64,000 nucleotides of DNA. It comes from Selaginella tamariscina. Lineage: Eukaryota; Streptophyta; Lycopodiopsida; Selaginellales; Selaginellaceae. The stretch spans positions 592,330 through 656,329 of the forward strand of contig PUQB01000058.1 in NCBI GenBank assembly GCA_003024785.1, given 5' to 3'. The notes beneath the pieces are model-generated. The model made no database searches and was not told the origin of the DNA. It saw only the letters and a program-made list of their open reading frames with translations. Shown in pieces: positions 22,065-33,387 of this stretch (position 1 is its first letter; each line of letters begins with the position of its first letter). Both the position numbers and the translations under genes were made by a program.

Positions 22065-23776
22065 TATGGATATGAGAATCAGACAAGAGAGTCCATTAAA
22101 GAATTTATTCTTAGAATAGTATGGTATGGAGGTTCTACATTCGATGCGTGGCTAAACATTGCAGCTAAGGTTTGTATAATTCAATACGTATTTCATATAG
22201 TGCGTGTGCGTGCGTGCGTGTAATGTTCCCGTACGTAAGATTACAGGCCGGCTATTGAATGCTCCACAAGCAAGTGCTCAATTGGGATTACCTTCAGCAA
22301 TTGTTATACAGCTCTTTCAAGTAGCTATAGGAATTTGGACACAAAGCATAATTAATATTTTATATTTAAAACACAAGTTTAATATCAGGCAGACTAGAAA
22401 TCAACTCATATAATCAGACAATTCAGGTAAATTTTATTTAATTTTTATTTAATTTTTATGACATTTTAAACTTATAGCTTCATGAAGTCATTGGTGGACT
22501 GTTGGGGTGGAAATGGAAAATAATATCATTAATATTAAATCTGGGGTCTCTTTTCTTTATTTCAGCTCTACAAATAATTGCATGTAGCAAGTAAGTAATA
22601 AATAATAAAATCCTTTTATTATTATTATTTATTAATTAAATTTAATTTACAGTTTTGTTTATCTGGTTAACGATAAATTAAATAAAAGGACATGGACTAT
22701 GGTATTTGGAGCAGTTTTCTCTCTGTCAATACTTGTTCCAAGTGCACATAACTATAGAGTATGGTCCTTCATTGGCGTGGTTACAACTATTTTTGCTTCT
22801 GGATATTTAACAATTGCTACTCTTTTCCATGGAAAGGTTGTATTTAATTTATTAATTTATTAATTATTATATTTTAATTATTATTATTATTATTAATGTT
22901 TATTATACAGATTCCAAATGTGAAACGCACCTCTCCACATAGTTATCAAGATTACTTCACCGGTATGTCTGGCTTGACAAATCTCGGGAGCGTGGCAATC
23001 CCTGTGTAAGCACTCTCTCATACACACTCACACACGCACACACATGTGGTGTATACATGTATTATATATTAAAACATACTTCAGGGAGATTATGGATGCA
23101 ATGTGGAGACCCCAAGAATATAAAGTGGCATATTTTGGAGGGGGAATATTTATTCTTCTAATGGTCATGGTTCCAAGTATTACTATGAACATCAATTTTG
23201 GAGATGCATTACTCACAAAGCCAAATGCCATATATTTGCTTCCATATTCTAAGTTTAAAGACACAACCATAATTCTCATGCTTATTGACACGGTACACAC
23301 ACACGCATGCGCACACACATACACACAAACTAATGTTTTACCTTTTGAAGTTTATCAACTTTGGAATGTATTCAATACCTGTATATACAATGTGGGAGAA
23401 GATGGTGGGAGTACATGAGTCACCTAGTTATATAAAGAGAACATTATTCAGGGTTTCAATGTTTCTGGGATTTTGGGTGGCAGCATTAGCATTTCCATTA
23501 TTGGGAACGATTAATAGGGTGATTAACTCTGTGACGGTAGTATGGAAATTATATATTATACCATGCATGGTTTATAACATAGTTTTTTGGTCAGCTAAAG
23601 AGCAGAAATTAACACATCCTTTATCAAGGTTGGGATGGGTGGTGGATTTAAGTGTTAACCTTGGGATTATCTTGTGGATGATGGTTGTGGATTGTGGGTT
23701 AACATTATGGGGCAATATGGATGCATTATTAAAGTTAAAAGGTGTTAAATTGTTTGCACGTTGTTATAAGTGCTAA
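22065..23776 (+). pseudogene. AUX1/LAX-like auxin-influx carrier, copy A (nearly intact)
   Basis: Seven exons align with the AUX1/LAX family of amino-acid/auxin permeases (plasma-membrane proton symporters). Exon 1 has VWYGGSTFDAWLN, matching the family's LWHGGSVWDAW. Exon 2 has SAQLGLPSAIVIQLFQVAIG. Exon 3 begins LHEVIGGLLG. Exon 4 has NDKLNKRTWTMVFGAVFSLS. Exon 5 has NVKRTSPHSYQDYFTG. Exon 6 begins EIMDAMWRPQEYK. Exon 7 runs from FINFGMYSIPVYTMWEKMVG to the C-terminal LFARCYKC, matching LFAKCYQC. Exons 3-7 are open. Exon 1 lacks an in-frame ATG because one G is missing near 22,072, and exon 2 lacks two bases near 22,400 relative to copy B. Both defects are tiny, so an assembly error is possible. 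Confidence 0.8.
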
Positions 23777-25500
23777 TAAACATGTTGGAGCTTAATTGGG
23801 TTTAGGATTTAGGATTTCACCATAATTAACATTAATTATTAGGAAATTAAATATAATTCTTTTTGAAACGTAAAATAAATAATATTGACTATTTGTTATA
23901 TGTTTAAGAATATTCTATATATGTATATTCTCAATTAAAATCCATAAGAATTCACATCGACCAAACTTATATTTGCCAAGATCATGGTACGGAAATTTTA
24001 TAATAACTTCTATATTTAAAAAAGAAAACATATTTCTTTAATTAATGTTCTATTCCTAATAATTCTCCAAATGACCCACAAGTTTAAATATATTTCAAAT
24101 TTTTAATACTTAAAGTGTTACTTCACATATCACATAGAAAAATCTATAAATTAACTTATTTTTAATAAATTCTGTAAATTAAGTGATATATATAAAAAAG
24201 TCATTAATATTTAATAATTATTATATAGAGATTGTTAATAAAATTGCATTTAAATTATTGCATAAAAAACAATTTCATGTGATTACAACATTATAAAATA
24301 GATATTTATTTTATTTTTCATGTTCTAATGTTATAAACAGATTTACAATAATTAAATTTTATTTTTTATATTTTGTACTATATAAATATAAATGTGATGC
24401 ATATAAAAAAAACTTTATTTATATGCACTTAAAATTATATAAAATAATAAATTTTAAATTTTAAAAATTAATGACAATGACAAGTATAAACTTATATATC
24501 TTGGTATAGAGAAATGAGTATATTTCAATGCAATAATTATATTTATAATAAAAAAGATCATTCATCCTAAAGTTGATTATGAAAGTTTAAATAAATCTAA
24601 TAAATAATTATCTTTAATTATTTCATTTTTCTCTCATGCACAATCAAATCATAAAATGCATACATCACAGACACCTACCAAGACATATCTTAATCTTAGT
24701 ACTTACTAATCATATCAGTGTACAGTATTCATGCATAGACATTTCATATTAAATATTGATTAGCATTGCAAATTATTGACATTACATCACTATTTATTAT
24801 TATGATAATATTTTTGTTAAGTAGTTTAAAATATTTTCCACTTAAAATTAATACATCAACTTTTAAATTGCATGGATTATTAAAAGGGTGTAAACTTTCA
24901 TTAAAATATGTAAACTTGATATTATCCTTTTTAACGCAATTATATGTACATTTACTCAAAAGTAATAAAATTTAAGGTTTTACAATTCTTATGTTATAAA
25001 ATTAAATAATTAAATTTATTATAGAAATTAAAAACTATTTAAATAGAAATAATTTTATTACTTAAATTAATTACCATATAATTTAACCTGGTTAACTTTT
25101 ACAAAACTCTCTTCCTTTTTTAATGGAGGATATCCAATTGTAATCTTCTCCTTTTTCTGTATTAAAACAAAATAAGAATAAGTATGTACATAATATGTAT
25201 ACATTTAATTAATATCCATGTTTGATATCAATATAAAACATATCATTATAGTAAATATATACATACTAAGTAAATCTAGTGATATAGTGTATGTAACATA
25301 AGGTAATCTTGAAAGAACAGATAAATATGCACAGAATGTGATACTTTATTAGTTACAAAACCTTGCTTATATACAGGAGACCTTCTGCCACGTGGCACAC
25401 ATGTGACACGTGGTGGTAACACATGGGGCCAAATCACCACCCATGTGTCACTATGCATGTGTGTATATACACATGCGTATATACAATATCTTACATTATC
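23777..25500. other. AT-rich 3' flank of copy A; no gene seen
   Basis: This flank is shared, as direct repeats, with 32,223-33,372 plus 37,707-38,300 and with the region after copy C. It includes the uninterrupted site TAATCATATCAGTGTACA (24,707-24,724) that is split by the LINE beside copy B. 25,370-25,460 is a less AT-rich patch with CACGTGG-type motifs. Confidence 0.6.
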
Positions 25501-25809
25501 CTCCCCTCTGCAGCTGTGTGTGTAGATGGTGATGGATTTGATAGTCCTGAATCCGTGTGAGCTGGCTCATCTAAGGTATGACTGAATGTACTTAATGAGT
25601 TTCGAACCACAACCATAAACCATTTCATTCGAACTACTTGAACTATTTCAACCTCATGAGATCTCACTAACTGTACTTGATATATCCTTTCAGAGTATCG
25701 GTAGGGACCAAATCACTTATGTAATAAACTAATTGTAAGCCCATGTGCAGTCAGCTTGGGAAAATGTACCAATACTAAGTCACCATCAGCATAATCTAGT
25801 GGAATTTAA

Positions 25810-26790
25810 TGTTGGTTGAGTTGGTCATACTGCGGTAGCTTTGCAAATGAACTTGGGTTTACCATCGTATGTAGTTGTTATTGGAGGTTAGAATGGAGAG
25901 TCCCTTTTACATGACATTCTTGTCTTTCATTCAGGTATGCACACGCACACTCACACACACACACACATTTATATGTTTATGCAGTGGATTCTACATGGAG
26001 GACTCCAGAGATTACATATACAGAAAGCAGCTTTGCACGAGGTATTCAACATGATACTGCTTGTGTACAAGGCAATAAAATTATTATATTTGGGGGTTTT
26101 GATGGAACCAATGATTCTTCGGATTTATCAATTATCAAGTTCTCTGAAAATGGAGGTATGTGTATGTATATATATGTACGTATTCCTGCTATCTAGTATA
26201 CGTATTCATATACACACATATTATAATAAAGCTTTTTTGTTTTGTCGCAGTTTCCTGTGTAGAGCATAGGGTGGGAATATTACCAGGACCAATGTCACAA
26301 CACACGAGCTGCTTAACTGACGACGGTAAACGAATGTACGTATTTGGAGGGTACCGTACAAAAGGGCTCTGTATATTAGACACGCAGTATATGGATTGGC
26401 ACTTACCAGAATATTATGGAGATATACCATCAGCTCGTCGTGGACACGGAGCTGCTGTTGTACGCACGTATATATTATTACTACTAAAAGTACGTATTTG
26501 GTGGCTATGATGGCCACAGCAACTTGGAACGATCGTCATGTTTTTGATCTGGAAACTATGCACTGGGAGCTTGTTAACTCGTCTGGAGAAGGTATTTATT
26601 AACGTATATATACATACGTTTTATATATCAACATATATAATATACATACACATCTCTCTCTCGTCGGACGTGCATATACAAACTCAAAGTACTTGTTGAT
26701 TAAAGCACCTAGTTCAAGGAGGCACCACCCTATGGAAGCAGTAGGAAGGCATATTCTCGTGTACGGTGGGTATAACGTATATACACATTT
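25810..26790 (+). pseudogene. Kelch-repeat exons, copy 2
   Basis: A second copy of the kelch part: VGHTAVALQMNLGL and VVVIGG (25,825-25,890), then DTACVQGNKIIIFGGFDGTN (26,053-26,115), RMYVFGGYRT near 26,335, LDTQYMDWHLPEYYGDIPSA (26,376-26,437), RRGHGAAVVRT, and RRHHPMEAVGRHILVYGGYN near 26,720. It keeps the DTQYMDWHLPEYYGD segment that copy 1 has lost. It has its own defects: a TAT-to-TAG stop in the first GGYNG motif (near 25,890) and a frameshift near 26,525. No Sfi1 exons precede it, so it is a 5'-truncated duplicate. Confidence 0.75.
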
Positions 26791-26844
26791 TAAACACATA
26801 TATCTACATTCATATATTCATTGGTTAGGTACATATAACATATC

Positions 26845-28105
26845 TAGCCCATTTCTTTTGCCTTTCCCACGGAGATTTTACTCCCTAGCAGAACATATGT
26901 TAATAAGTAATCGCAAAATGAATTAAAATAGAATACACACTTTAAAACGTTAAGTAAACAAACCTGTGTGTTTCAAATGCCTGTGGAAGTGTTGATAAGT
27001 TTTGAGTCATATAATTTGTGTTCTTCTTAAAGGTCTGTCTCTAAAATGCTTCATGAATTGCATGTGATATGCTGTATGAACAGGCTGCTACATCGTTATA
27101 TTATATTTAGAAATCTTAAAAAATGTTTGTGTTAGAGCTGCATCTATAGAAACTATACAGTATATAATTCAAGTCAATAGATGTGTGTCTGCATGCATTA
27201 CTGTACACTTTATGTAATTCAAGTGTTGAAAAAAGATCTCAATAACAATGTTCCTGCTGAAAATTCTTCAGTCAAGCCGTGTAGAATTATCTAATAGTGC
27301 ACAAGAACGGAGTTTCGTATAGTCAAAAGTTCTGCAAATTAGACAAATTTATCCTGTCTTATTGTACACTAAAGCTTTCTTCAATCACTCTGCTGTTCTC
27401 ACTTTTGAACTGATAAGCGTGTGTGTTACACGTCTCTTATTTGTATGCTCGAAGAAACTTACGAAAAAAGATAGTTCACACACACACACACACACACACA
27501 TGTAGTATATATATAACATATAATGAGAGTACAGTATGTAAAATAATTCACTTGTTTTTCCCTTGGAATGTACTATAATTATGGTATTTATATAAGTGAA
27601 AAAACTTAAAATTGTACTATATTGAATAGCCAGATATTCTTATTACAAGAATGTATCCGTGTTTATATTCCTCAGAACAAGATTTTAAACATTTTAAATT
27701 GCAACTTTTTAAATCCATTGTAAATATGAGCATTAAGTTACTAATAATAATAAAACATTAAATTAGTTTGTTACTTTTTTTTAAATAACTAATTTCTAGT
27801 TTTTTAGAAAGTAGTTGCTCTATTCACAATGGTCCTTAGACATTTTATATATTTTTGATAAACTCTAACGTTGGAGATAATATTAACCGTCATATAAAAG
27901 TTTAACATGAAACAAATAGTTTCTTGACTGGCATATGTTAACACTTAATCATACATTTTTAGTAACAAATTTGCTGCGTAGAAGAGGTGGTTAGAGAGAA
28001 TGTGGTAGTTTAATTAAAACTCAATTTAATACCCTTTTAGCGTTTATTCATATGTTTTCGTAATACTGAAGATCAACACTTAATTCAGGACCATGACCCT
28101 GACGT
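26845..28105 (-). repeat. Second inverted copy of the Sfi1-like/kelch gene 5' region
   Basis: It is a direct repeat of 20,690-21,850 and therefore inverted relative to 12,630-14,510. It is longer than the first inverted copy in several places, for example TGTGTGTTTCAAATGCCTGTGG near 26,966. It preserves, on the minus strand, the exon-2 splice donor CACAG|GTTTGTT that the sense copy at 16.8 kb has lost. Confidence 0.8.
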
Positions 28106-28139
28106 GTAGAATCATTCAAAGATTGCAAGATGGCATTTC

Positions 28140-28385
28140 TCTTTAATAATATAATATAATAATTTATATATATACACCAAAGTATATTTAAGCTACAAAA
28201 ATATTTATCTTAAAGTGACTTTGAAACATAAGTTTTGTTTTTAAGTATATAATAATTTAAATTTTTATTATTATTATTATAATATTTGAGTCAATCTAGT
28301 CGTTTAAGTCAAGGATGTGGAGTTACCTGTTCACAACAAAACATTCATATGGATATGGAGAATCGCACAAGAGAGTCTATGTAAT
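28140..28385 (+). pseudogene. Fragment of an AUX1/LAX-like upstream region and first exon
   Basis: It matches the region just upstream of copies A-C (ATTTGAGTCAATCTAGTC ... GGATGTGGAGTTACCTGTTC) and the start of exon 1 (ATGGAGAATCGCACAAGAGAGTCTATG). The match breaks off near 28,385. The same upstream region appears again before copy B at 30,270-30,492, so this is a duplicate that lost its gene body. Confidence 0.7.
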
Positions 28386-30260
28386 TCAAAGTAGTACACA
28401 TGTATGTGTGAATCTGTGCGTTAATTTTACATAAAAATGGTGAAAATGATTTAAATCAATGCGATAGTAATCTAATTTTGTATATAATTTCACATACCTT
28501 TATCGAAAATCCGGAAGGGAGAGAGAGAAGGGAGAGAGAGAGAAAGAAGGGAGGGAGAGTGAATACTACATAAAGTGAAATATTATATATTGACACAATC
28601 TTCTGAAACGTAAATTGATAAACAATTAACTCTTATCTAATGTTACCAATAAATGTTAAAAATATTTCTAGAAAGTTTATAAAAATTAAATAGTAGTTTA
28701 TTACTCATTTGAATATTATACATCTCTAGTTATATCTGTTTATTACATATTATCAACTGTTAATTACAAAGTTGGTTTTTACTTAACGCAAGAACTGTGT
28801 TATATATGTATACTTAATGATTAGTCATGTACAGGGATAATTGTTGTATACTATAGTTGCATACCCACTTAAATCGTTAAGCACGTGTATGTTGTCTTAC
28901 GTCAGAGTCTATGTACGCGTTTAATATATATGCATACATATAGAATACATGTCAACATATATACATCCATATATACATGAACTTACACAGTATGGGTGCA
29001 TATTAGAAAATGTGTGTGTGTGGGTGCTTGCGTGCTATGACCATTTAACTATGCATATGTTACATGTCATCTACTGTATAAAAAATCTAAGCTTATTTAA
29101 TAACATATGTCTTTTTGTTCTTATTTCATGTTCTGTGTCTTCACAGATATCTGCTGTGTGAGATACATTGCTGCTTGCATGTTTTGCTGTCCATGGATAC
29201 ACCTTGAGAGCATGATGGTTGTCATATGCAAGATGTGTGCAAACTAATGCCGAAGACAAAAACCAGGTTTATTCATGTTTTCATGTGTACTCTTAGTCTC
29301 CTTAGTAATAGAATACATTCTCATATAGTTATTGCAGTGATTATTGTTTCTTGCTATATATTATATGTAATATTATATAAAATATTACATATAATATATA
29401 CATACTCATATAGTTATTGCAGGGATTACAAAGATAAGTGAAAAAGCTTAGAAGAAAGAAACAAGTGAAAATAAAGAGATTTAATGTTTATTATTTTTAA
29501 TTTAATTAATGAAATTTAAAGAGTTTTTATTAAATATAATTAAAATCAATAAACAAACTTAAATTTAAATAAAATAAATTATATAGAAAACAAATAGAAA
29601 TTATTATTGTATAAATAAGAGTAAAATATTACAAGGTATATTAACTATAATAACTACAATGTTAAAAAATAAACCAATGTTCAACCTTAGTATGTTAATT
29701 ATTTTTTATAAAAATAAAGGTTTGTTTTTTAGAGATATTTTTTACCTTAAAAATAACAATCTAAATCCCATGTGTACATATGTACTTTATCTACAATCAT
29801 GTGCTTGGGTTCAATTCGACATCACATACTTTCTTCAAAGGCGCTCGCTCAGTGAAATAGAGGTCTACCATTTGCTTGTCAATTGTAATAGAATTCACAA
29901 TCCACGACACTACAAAGTTAAATAGTATACATAAAAATGTTTTTTTAAATACTAATTCAAAAATTTAAATGATTTATTTATTGGTCGGCAAATATTAAGC
30001 CAGTCGGCATATTAAAAAACTTACATTAAAATATATTCCTAAGAATATTCTAGAATATGCTAAAATATACCCAAAATATCCACCAATATACTAGAATATT
30101 TCGAAGCCCAGGGTCTTCGCAGAGACCTAAATTCCACTACAGATTTAAATATTAAACTTAAAATATTATAAATGATGAATTTAGTGTTGCTATCACTTCA
30201 CATTATTGATTTTAATATAATTTGGTTTTGTCATAACCTTTGGTCGGTTTTACACTTGTT
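28386..30260. other. AT-rich spacer; no gene supported
   Basis: It includes a purine run (GAGAGAGAAGGG, about 28,516-28,560) and GT runs. An 88-codon open frame at 29,659-29,925 has no recognisable domain and is not called. Confidence 0.5.
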
Positions 30261-30492
30261 TTCCTTTTTATTTCTCTTTAATAAAATAATATAATAATTT
30301 ATATACACCAAAGTATTTTAAGCTGCAGAAATATTTATTTTAAATTTATCTTAAAGTATCTTGACTTTGAAACATAATTTTGTTTTAAATATAATAATTT
30401 ACTTATTATTATTATTTTATTATAATATTTGAGTCAATCTAGTCTTTTAAGTCAGGGATGTGGAGTTACCTGTTCACCACAAAACATTAATA

Positions 30493-32222
30493 ATGGACAC
30501 AAGAGAGTCCTTTCAAGAATTTATTCTTAGAATAGTATGGTATGGAGGTTCTACATTCGATGCTGGCTAAACATTGCAGCAGCTAAGGTTTGTATAATTC
30601 AATACATATTTCATATAGTGCGTGTGCGTGCGTGCGTGTAATGTTCCCGTCTGTAAGATTGCAGGCCGGCTATTGAATACTCCACAAGCAAGTGCTCAAT
30701 TGGGATTACCTTCAGCAATTGTTATACAGCTCTCTCAAGTAGCCATAGGAATTTGGACAAAGCATAATTAATATTTTATATTTAAAACACAAGTTTAATA
30801 TCAGGCAGACTAGAAATCATGACTCATATAATCAGACAATTCAGGTAAATTTTATTTAATTTTTATTTAATTTTTATGGCATTTTTAACTTATAGCTTCA
30901 TGAAGTCATTGGTGGACTGTTGGGTGGAAATGGAAAATAATATCATTAATATTAATCTGGGGTCTCTTTTCTTTTTTCAGCTCTACAAATAGTTGCATGT
31001 AGCAAGTAAGTAATAAATAATAAAATCCTTCGTTATTATTATTACTTTATTAATTAAATTTTAATTTACAGTTTTATTTATCTGGTTAACGATAAATTAA
31101 ATAAAAGGACATGGACTATGGTATTTGGAGCAGTTTTCTCTCTGTCAATACTTGTTCCAAGTGCACATAACTATAGAGTATGGTCCTTCATTGGCGTGCT
31201 TACAACTATTTTTGCTTCTGGATATTTAACAATTGCTACTCTTTTCCATGGAAAGGTTGTATTTAATTTATTAATTTATATTATATATAATTATATATTT
31301 TCATTATTATTATATTATTATTAATGTTTATTATACAGATTCCAAATGTGAAACGCACCACTCCACATAATTATCAGGATTACTTCACCGGTATGTCTGG
31401 CTTGTCAAGTCTCGGGGACGTGGTAATCCCTGTGTAAGCACTCTCTCTCTTACACACTCACATACACAGACACACGCACACATGTGTGTATGGGCCAACG
31501 TGAACAGTATTATATATTAAAACATACTGCAGGGAGATTATGGATGCAATGTGGAGACCCCAAGAATATAAAATGGCATATTTTGGAGGGGGAATATTCA
31601 TTCTTCTAATGGTCATGATTCCAAGTATTACTATGAACATCAATTTTGGAGATGCATTACTCACAAAGACAAATGCCATAGTTTTGCTTCCAGATTCTAA
31701 GTTTAGAGACACAACCATAGTTCTCATGCTTATTCACACGGTACATACACACACACACACACTACACGCATACACACAACTAATGTTTTACCTTTTGAAG
31801 TTTATCAACTTTGGGATGTATTCAGTACCTGTATACACAATGTGGGAGAAGATGGTGGGAGTACATGAGTCACCTAGCTATATAAAAAGAACATTATTTA
31901 GGGTTCCAGTGTTTGTGGGATTTTGGGTGATAGCATTAGCATTTCCATTCTTCGGAACATTAATAGGGTGATTGACTTTATGATGGTAGTATGGAACTTA
32001 CATATACCATGCATGGTTTATAACATAGTTTTTTGGTCAGCTAAAGAGCAGAAATTAACACATCCTTTATCAAGGTTGGGATGGGTGGTGGATTTAAGTG
32101 TTAACCTTGGGATTATCTTGTGGATGATGGTTGTGGATTGTGGGTTATCATCATGGGGCAATATGGATGCATTATTAAAGTCAAAAGGTTTTAAATTGTT
32201 TGCACGTTGTTATAATTGCTGA
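30493..32222 (+). pseudogene. AUX1/LAX-like carrier, copy B
   Basis: It has the same seven-exon layout as copy A and very similar sequence. It starts MDTRESFQEFILRIVWYGG, which fixes the start missing in copy A. Exons 4-6 are open (RTWTMVFGAVFSLSILVPSA; EIMDAMWRPQEYKMAYFGGG). Small deletions break other exons: one base in exon 1 (GATGC-TGGC, near 30,565), two in exon 2 (GGACAAAGC, near 30,758), one or two in exon 3 (near 30,921 and 30,955), and one in exon 7 (near 31,955). The protein end is LFARCYNC. The number of independent small deletions argues for decay unless the assembly is faulty. Confidence 0.8.
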
Positions 32223-33372
32223 TAAACATATACAATGTTACATCTCATGGGTTTAGGGTTTAGATTTCACCATAATTAACATTATTATTAAGAAATTATA
32301 AATATAAGTTTTTTGAAACATAAAATAATAATAGTTAAATGTGCTAAGAATATTCTAATATATGTTCTCAATAAAATAAAATAAAAGTTAAGATCAATAA
32401 TAATTCACATTAACCAAACTTATATTTACCGAGACTATTCAATAACTTGTTTTAATAGTTGTATAGTATGAAGGTTTTATAATAACTTCTATATTTTAAT
32501 AAGTAAAACATATTATTATTTATTCTTGATAATTCTCCAAATGACCCACAAGTTTAATATATATTTTAAATTTTTAATACTTAAAGTGTACTTTTTCACA
32601 TAAATAAATCTTTAAATTAAATTCTATAAATTAGGTAATATATATTTAAGAAGTCATTAATATTTAATATGATTTAAAGATTTTAATACATTTATTGATG
32701 TGAGATATATATCAAATATGTGGTTATCATTATTTATATAGAGATTGTTAATAAAATTTGTGCTCAAGATTGTTGCATAAAAAACAATTTCATGTGATTA
32801 ATAATATAAAATAAAAATTAATATTAAATTTCATGTCCTAATGTTATACAAATAGATTTAAAATAATTAAATTATATCTTTTATATTTTGTACTATATAT
32901 AAATATAAATGTGATGATATAAAGAAAACTGCCTATTTATATGCACTTAAAATTATATAAAATAATAAATTTTAAATTTTAAAAATTAATTGCATAAACT
33001 TATATATTTTGGTATAGATATTTTAATGAAATGAGTATATTTCAATGCAATAATTATTTTTATAATAAAAAAAATCATCCATCCTAAAATTGATTATGAA
33101 AGCCTAAACAAATCTAATAAATAATTATCTTTAATTATTCATTTTTTCTCTCGTGTACCACAATTAAATCATAGAATGCATATATTACACACCTAAATAT
33201 TTACATGGCCAACACATATCTTAATTTTAAGATTTACATGGCCAAATTTTAGAATTAGTACTTAACTAACCAAGATATATCTTAATTCTAGGGTTAAAAT
33301 TTAACTAACCATAAGATTAGTACTTAATTGACCAATACATATCTTAATTCTAAGGTTAATACTAAATAACCA
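32223..33372. other. AT-rich 3' flank of copy B, interrupted by a LINE; no gene seen
   Basis: Direct repeat of the flank of copy A. 33,190-33,370 also contains short tandem variants of ACCAATACATATCTTAATTCTA. The flank resumes after the LINE at 37,707. Confidence 0.6.
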
Positions 33373-33387
33373 TAACATCAGTGTACA
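33373..33387 (+). repeat. Target-site duplication, left copy
   Basis: TAACATCAGTGTACA is identical to 37,692-37,706 and brackets the LINE. The homologous unoccupied site lies near 24,709-24,724. Confidence 0.85.

Noticed and set aside
29659..29925. 88-codon plus-strand open frame
   Set aside because: No recognisable motif, no splice context, AT-rich spacer; not supported as a gene.
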